DNA of 64,000 nt from positions 502,001-566,000 of the forward strand of contig NZ_CP036276.1 in NCBI RefSeq assembly GCF_007747995.1. The letters are read 5' to 3'. A program made the translations under genes and the position numbers. The DNA is from Symmachiella dynata. Lineage in GTDB: Bacteria > Planctomycetota > Planctomycetia > Planctomycetales > Planctomycetaceae. The notes under the pieces were generated by a model, which did no database searches, was not told the DNA's origin, and was given only the letters and a program-made list of their open reading frames with translations. Shown piece by piece: positions 60,442 to 64,000 of this stretch (position 1 is the stretch's first letter; the number at the start of each line of letters is the position of its first letter).

Positions 60442-60518
60442 CGTAGGGCAGACTCCCGCCTGCCGTTTTGGAAATCATTCCCTATTGTAATGCACGGCAG
60501 GCGGGAGCCTGCCCTACG
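60442..60518. repeat. 77-bp fold-back element upstream of serS
   Basis: A 24-bp arm at 60442-60465 (CGTAGGGCAGACTCCCGCCT...) matches the complement of 60495-60518 with one mismatch. The loop is ~29 bp. It is in the leader or promoter region of serS. Confidence 0.8.
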
Positions 60519-60567
60519 CTTGATTGTGTATTAGCAGCCCGTTGAAAACCAAAAACATCCAGGAGTT

Positions 60568-60646
60568 GGGTGCCACTGCTGGCTTGCCCAGCAGTGTTTT
60601 GCCGGTCACACGTTCTGCACTGGCGGACAAGCCGCCAGTGGCACCC
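60568..60646. repeat. 79-bp fold-back element, copy B
   Basis: GGGTGCCACTGCTGGCTTGCC... to ...GCCGCCAGTGGCACCC. Outer arms are 60568-60578 and 60636-60646. Homologous to copy A at 51654-51732. It lies in the 338-bp gap 60399-60736 between serS and the peptidase gene; a GGTGCGTTGCGACGCACC palindrome at about 60702-60719 also lies there. Confidence 0.8.
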
Positions 60647-60736
60647 ATTCTCATCATGCTGGGGCTTGTTGAATTGGGTGAATTATTCTGACTGCATAGG
60701 AAGGTGCGTTGCGACGCACCCTACGAATAATGCTGG

Positions 60737-62110
60737 TTATTTTTCGGCTAAGTAGTGTAATAAGTGGGCGCTGGCACGGGTGCCGCGGTGGAAGTCTTGG
60801 AGGTTAAAATGTTCGTTGGGGCTGTGCAAATTGTCAGTGTTTTGCCCCCATCCTAACAGCAGTGTATCGATTCCCAGAATCTCCCGAAAGGATGCCACCA
60901 CCGGGATGGAACCCCCTTCGCGAATCAAAACCGGCGGCGTTCCAAAGGCGTCGTCGATCGCGCGGCTGGCGGCAGCGGCGAATGGTCCGGTCATATCGAC
61001 CACCATGCCGTTGCCCCCATGTTGGTCGGTGAATTCCAACTCCACCCCCGCCGGACAAAGCGACTGCAAATGCGATTTGAGCGCCGCTGCTACCGATTGG
61101 GGATTTTGATCCGGGACGAGGCGGCAAGTGATTTTGGCGGTGGCGAACGAGGGGATGATCGTTTTCGGGCCTTCTCCTTGATAGCCCCCGTAAAACCCGT
61201 TGATTTCACACGTCGGACGTGCCCAGCGGCGTTCGAGCGTGGTATAGCCTTCTTCGCCGAATGTCTCTTTTACGCCGATTTTCTCTAGGAAAGAGGCTTC
61301 GTCGAAGGGAAGGTTCGCGAATTGTTTGCGTTCCCCGTCGGTCAACGGAATCACACCGTCGTAAAACCCCGGAATCGTGACCCGGCCGTTTTCGTCGACG
61401 AGTGATCCCACCATTTTCGCCAACGCATTGACCGGATTGGCAATCGCGCCGCCGAAGACGCCGCTATGCAGGTCTTGCTTCGGTCCCCGGAGTGTGACTT
61501 CACACGCCATGATGCCCCGCAGGCCGTAGGTGATGGCCGGCATGCCGGGACCGTATTGGCTGGTGTCGCTGACGACAGCCACATCGGCGGCAAGATCCTC
61601 TTTGCGGGTCTCTAGAAAATGATCGAGGTTGTTGCTGCCGACCTCTTCTTCGCCTTCGATGATTACCTTCACGTTGACCGGCGGGGCGTCTTGGGTCTTC
61701 GTCCAGGCTTCGATCGATTTGAGATGCGTGTACAGTTGTCCTTTGTTGTCGGTCGCCCCGCGTGCATAGAGATTTCCGTCGCGCTCGTGCGGATCGAAAG
61801 CGGGGGTGATCCAATCCTCCAGTGGATCGGGGGGCTGCACGTCGTAATGGCCGTAGACCAAAACGGTGGGGACATCTTCGGAGACGATGCGGGAGCCGTA
61901 GACAATGGGAAAACCGGCTGTCTCGACAACTTCAACATTCAATCCGGCGTCGACCATTTGAGCGCGCACGAACTCAGCCGCTTTCGTCATTTCCGCCGCA
62001 AAGGCCGAATCGGCACTGACGCTGGCAATCCGCAGAAAATCCTTCAATTGCTCGACATTCCGCTCAGCATGTTCTGTGAGATACTGATCGACCGATTCCA
62101 GGGCATTCAT
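60737..62110 (-). CDS. M20/M28-type metallopeptidase (dipeptidase)
   Basis: 457 residues. [15 protein letters not shown] gives the first metal-binding His and Asp, [19 protein letters not shown] carries the bridging Asp, and [10 protein letters not shown] the catalytic Glu pair. [18 protein letters not shown] is the dimerisation-domain strand, as in PepD/CPG2-like enzymes. No signal peptide, so it is cytoplasmic and should cleave short peptides. GAAGGA lies about 10 bases before ATG 62110. The YihY gene is 93 bp upstream on the same strand. Confidence 0.93.
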   Translation of the reverse strand: MNALESVDQYLTEHAERNVEQLKDFLRIASVSADSAFAAEMTKAAEFVRAQMVDAGLNVEVVETAGFPIVYGSRIVSEDVPTVLVYGHYDVQPPDPLEDWITPAFDPHERDGNLYARGATDNKGQLYTHLKSIEAWTKTQDAPPVNVKVIIEGEEEVGSNNLDHFLETRKEDLAADVAVVSDTSQYGPGMPAITYGLRGIMACEVTLRGPKQDLHSGVFGGAIANPVNALAKMVGSLVDENGRVTIPGFYDGVIPLTDGERKQFANLPFDEASFLEKIGVKETFGEEGYTTLERRWARPTCEINGFYGGYQGEGPKTIIPSFATAKITCRLVPDQNPQSVAAALKSHLQSLCPAGVELEFTDQHGGNGMVVDMTGPFAAAASRAIDDAFGTPPVLIREGGSIPVVASFREILGIDTLLLGWGQNTDNLHSPNEHFNLQDFHRGTRASAHLLHYLAEK

Positions 62111-62202
62111 CCGTGGGCGTCCTTCGGGTAGGGAGTCTCGAATAAAACAGGCGCGCTGATCTTAACACGAAACGACTCATTTTGAAGCCGGTTTTGCCGC
62201 AA

Positions 62203-63753
62203 CTATTCGCTGGTTGACGAGCCACTGGCCGGGGTGACGGGGACCAGGGAGGCCAGTGTGGCCTGAGCGGCGAGTTTTCGTTGTGTGTCGCGGAGACGTT
62301 CCAGCATCGAGCAGCGTCGGCCATCGCCGGTACTGTCGGCCATTTCAAAGCCGACATTCATGAGTTGATCGGCGGAGATCAGTTCCGGGGGTTGCGCCAA
62401 GGTGACTGTTTGTTTGTCGTGATCCAAATAATGCAACATACCTGCGTCGACCAAGCGGTCGAAGATTTGGGAGACCACCGATGCGGGCAATGAGGCTTCG
62501 TCAGCGATTTTTTGCACGGATGTTTGCTGGCTGTGATTGAACCGTCCCGTCACGATTTCCATCACCGTCAACACAGCAGCGGGATCGATCAAGCCGATCG
62601 TTTCGCGTTTGCGTTCGATTTCATCAAGCCGTCGGCCGTGCAGCATTTGCAATGCGGCGCTGACTTGCAAGCCGAACAAGACTCCCAGCCACATCAAATA
62701 GACCCAAAACATGAAGAGCGGCACCAGCCCCAATGAGCCGTACAAATGGCTGATCGTAAATGCGTTGGCCAGATAAGCCCCCATGGTCCGTTTGCCGACT
62801 TCCAGCATCAACACCGTGACCAATGCACCGATCGCCGCTGGTTTGCCGGCAACTTCTGTGTTGGGGACGAGCGTATAGACCCCGAACATGAATAGCCATT
62901 CGATGAGCACCACCCACAAGAATCCGCCAATATCGATCAACCATTGCCAACGGCTGCGCGGCGGGGACGCGGCCTTTGTTTTTCCGTCAGGTTGTGCGGC
63001 GGCAGTTGCTGCGTTGGCCGTGTCCGTGTCAAGCAGTCGTGCGGCTTGTTCCTCGTCGAGGGCGGTTTCGGCAACGGCTTGGGCGGCATTGGAATCTAAC
63101 AGTGTGTCGATTTGTCCGTCGAGATAGACCGCCAAGCCTAAGGCAGCGGGGCTGATCGTGAGGATGAACCAATACAACGGCACGCGCCGCACCCAGGACC
63201 GCCCTTCGGGCGCACGGTAGATGGTATTGAAACTGTTTTCGATGGTGACCATCAGACTGATCGCCGAATAGATGATCAGCGCCAACCCCACCCAACCCAC
63301 AGCTGCCAAATTGATTTCAGCAGCTTTTTCAATCAGTGCGACAATCCACTCCTTGAGGTTGATGCTCTCCTCAGCCTCGCCGTTCGGTCCGGCGTTCCGA
63401 TCAACAACATGGATCTGAGCCAAGCCGATTTCATCCAGAAAGCTTTCGACCTGAGATTGAAAGTCGGGGATACCAATAATCGCCCGGACCAGAATCGTGG
63501 CGACAATTAATACCGGCAACATGCCGAACAACACGCGATAAGCGAGCGCAGCTGCCATTTGCGGAGCACGGTCGTGTCGCAATTGCCGTGCGCCAAACCG
63601 CGATAGGTCGTAAGTGAACAGCGCAGCGCGTTGCCAACGATCCAATTCGCTCCGCGGCTGTGTGACCACGCGCTTCAGCCAGACCAGGGCGTATTGAATG
63701 AATTGGCGGATCTTCTCAATCATCGCTTTCCGACTCCAGTGTGATTTAGGCAT
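62203..63753 (-). CDS. YihY/BrkB family membrane protein with extra regions
   Basis: 516 residues. The YihY core shows ALAYRVLFGMLPVLIVATIL, NSFNTIYRAPEGRSWVRRVPLY and GASLGLVPLFMFWVYLMW-like helices (LYGSLGLVPLFMFWVYLMW), five or six helices in all. Two unusual parts exist: an Ala/Asp-rich insert of about 60 residues (LLDSNAAQAVAETALDEEQA) between core helices, and a C-terminal ~130-residue part with a winged-helix-like region (SVQKIADEASLPASVVSQIF). The old name RNase BN does not apply; transport or membrane integrity is more likely. ATG 63753 has AGGA upstream. Confidence 0.87.
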   Translation of the reverse strand: MPKSHWSRKAMIEKIRQFIQYALVWLKRVVTQPRSELDRWQRAALFTYDLSRFGARQLRHDRAPQMAAALAYRVLFGMLPVLIVATILVRAIIGIPDFQSQVESFLDEIGLAQIHVVDRNAGPNGEAEESINLKEWIVALIEKAAEINLAAVGWVGLALIIYSAISLMVTIENSFNTIYRAPEGRSWVRRVPLYWFILTISPAALGLAVYLDGQIDTLLDSNAAQAVAETALDEEQAARLLDTDTANAATAAAQPDGKTKAASPPRSRWQWLIDIGGFLWVVLIEWLFMFGVYTLVPNTEVAGKPAAIGALVTVLMLEVGKRTMGAYLANAFTISHLYGSLGLVPLFMFWVYLMWLGVLFGLQVSAALQMLHGRRLDEIERKRETIGLIDPAAVLTVMEIVTGRFNHSQQTSVQKIADEASLPASVVSQIFDRLVDAGMLHYLDHDKQTVTLAQPPELISADQLMNVGFEMADSTGDGRRCSMLERLRDTQRKLAAQATLASLVPVTPASGSSTSE

Positions 63754-63888
63754 TGATTCCTACAAGGCTGGTTAAGGAGCCAGCAGTGTGGGAATGCCGC
63801 GCATCCCGATTAGGAATCGGGAGGCCATTGGTCGTGCAGAAAAATTTCGGTGCAGTGTGAAAAGCCCGCTCACGACGGCATCGATCAG

Positions 63889-64000
63889 TCACTTTTCTTC
63901 GCCCAACTCGCTGTTGATCACGTCGATCATTTCCCGCAACCGTCCGATGCCGTGCCGGTCGAAGCGAAAGACCAATCGTGGTAAATCGAGGAGATGTTCT
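63889..64000 (-). CDS. C-terminal fragment of an unknown protein (5' partial)
   Basis: On the reverse strand the frame is open from the right edge to a TGA at 63889-63891. The visible ~37 residues include LLDLPRLVFRFDRHGIGRL, then REMIDVINSELGEEK. It reads like a real protein end: well-spaced hydrophobic residues and an acidic-basic tail. The start is outside the window. Nothing in it allows a family call. Confidence 0.6.
   Translation of the reverse strand, partial: EHLLDLPRLVFRFDRHGIGRLREMIDVINSELGEEK

Overview
The window looks like a chromosomal segment of a planctomycete (order Planctomycetales, of the Gimesia/Rubinisphaera/Symmachiella kind). This is inferred from a cysteine-rich protein built on YTV-type 16-residue repeats, a sulfatase, an FG-GAP/VCBS-like surface protein, a lone Flp-type pilin, many secreted proteins and lipoproteins of unknown function, and many fold-back repeats between genes. 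By eye the GC content is in the mid-50s percent. No rRNA, tRNA, CRISPR array or prophage was seen.

Layout. (1) 1-18,420: a long forward-strand exopolysaccharide cluster of the PEP-CTERM/XrtA-associated style. It holds a FemAB-like protein (cut by the window edge), two carbohydrate deacetylases, GT2 and GT4 glycosyltransferases, a methyltransferase, two large membrane proteins, a GNAT protein, an acyl carrier protein with a LarA-like protein and an AMP-ligase, a membrane-anchored epimerase, a DegT aminotransferase, a polyprenyl-phosphate sugar transferase and a VanZ protein. Many genes overlap at ATGA or TAATG. (2) 18,569-24,834: PIN/TRAM and HIT proteins, a LysM lipoprotein, two hypothetical proteins and a DMT transporter. 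(3) 25,214-29,478: an accessory-looking stretch with a divergent EF-Tu paralogue, a degenerate GyrB-type ATPase-domain protein convergent to it, a phosphodiesterase, and a two-gene unit of TcmP and a DUF5131 (Gp37/Gp68) protein with a cysteine triad. (4) 29,835-31,214: the YTV-repeat protein, followed by a perfect terminator. (5) 31,585-34,807: a four-gene sugar-modification operon (epimerase, cupin, methyltransferase, DegT aminotransferase). (6) 34,786-38,463, reverse strand: dxr, rseP and a small membrane protein. (7) 39,006-49,046: a PLP decarboxylase, a secreted protein, a sulfatase, a sugar isomerase, a VCBS-repeat protein and a PurU-like protein. (8) 49,095-49,802: a REP-associated transposase gene between perfect 28-bp inverted repeats. 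(9) 50,295-64,000: mostly housekeeping (serA, ridA, desaturase, folK, infA, rnhA, serS, a peptidase and a YihY protein), with a TPR lipoprotein, a glycine-zipper lipoprotein and the Flp pilin.

The best candidates for something undescribed are the EF-Tu-like/GyrB-like pair, whose members copy two classic antibiotic and toxin targets but have altered nucleotide-binding motifs, and the nearby TcmP-DUF5131 pair. The ACP/LarA-like/ligase cassette, the membrane-anchored epimerase and the families of fold-back repeats are secondary points. Start sites were adjusted where a ribosome binding site, an overlap or a signal peptide made one start clearly better. All family assignments come from reading motifs, not from database searches.
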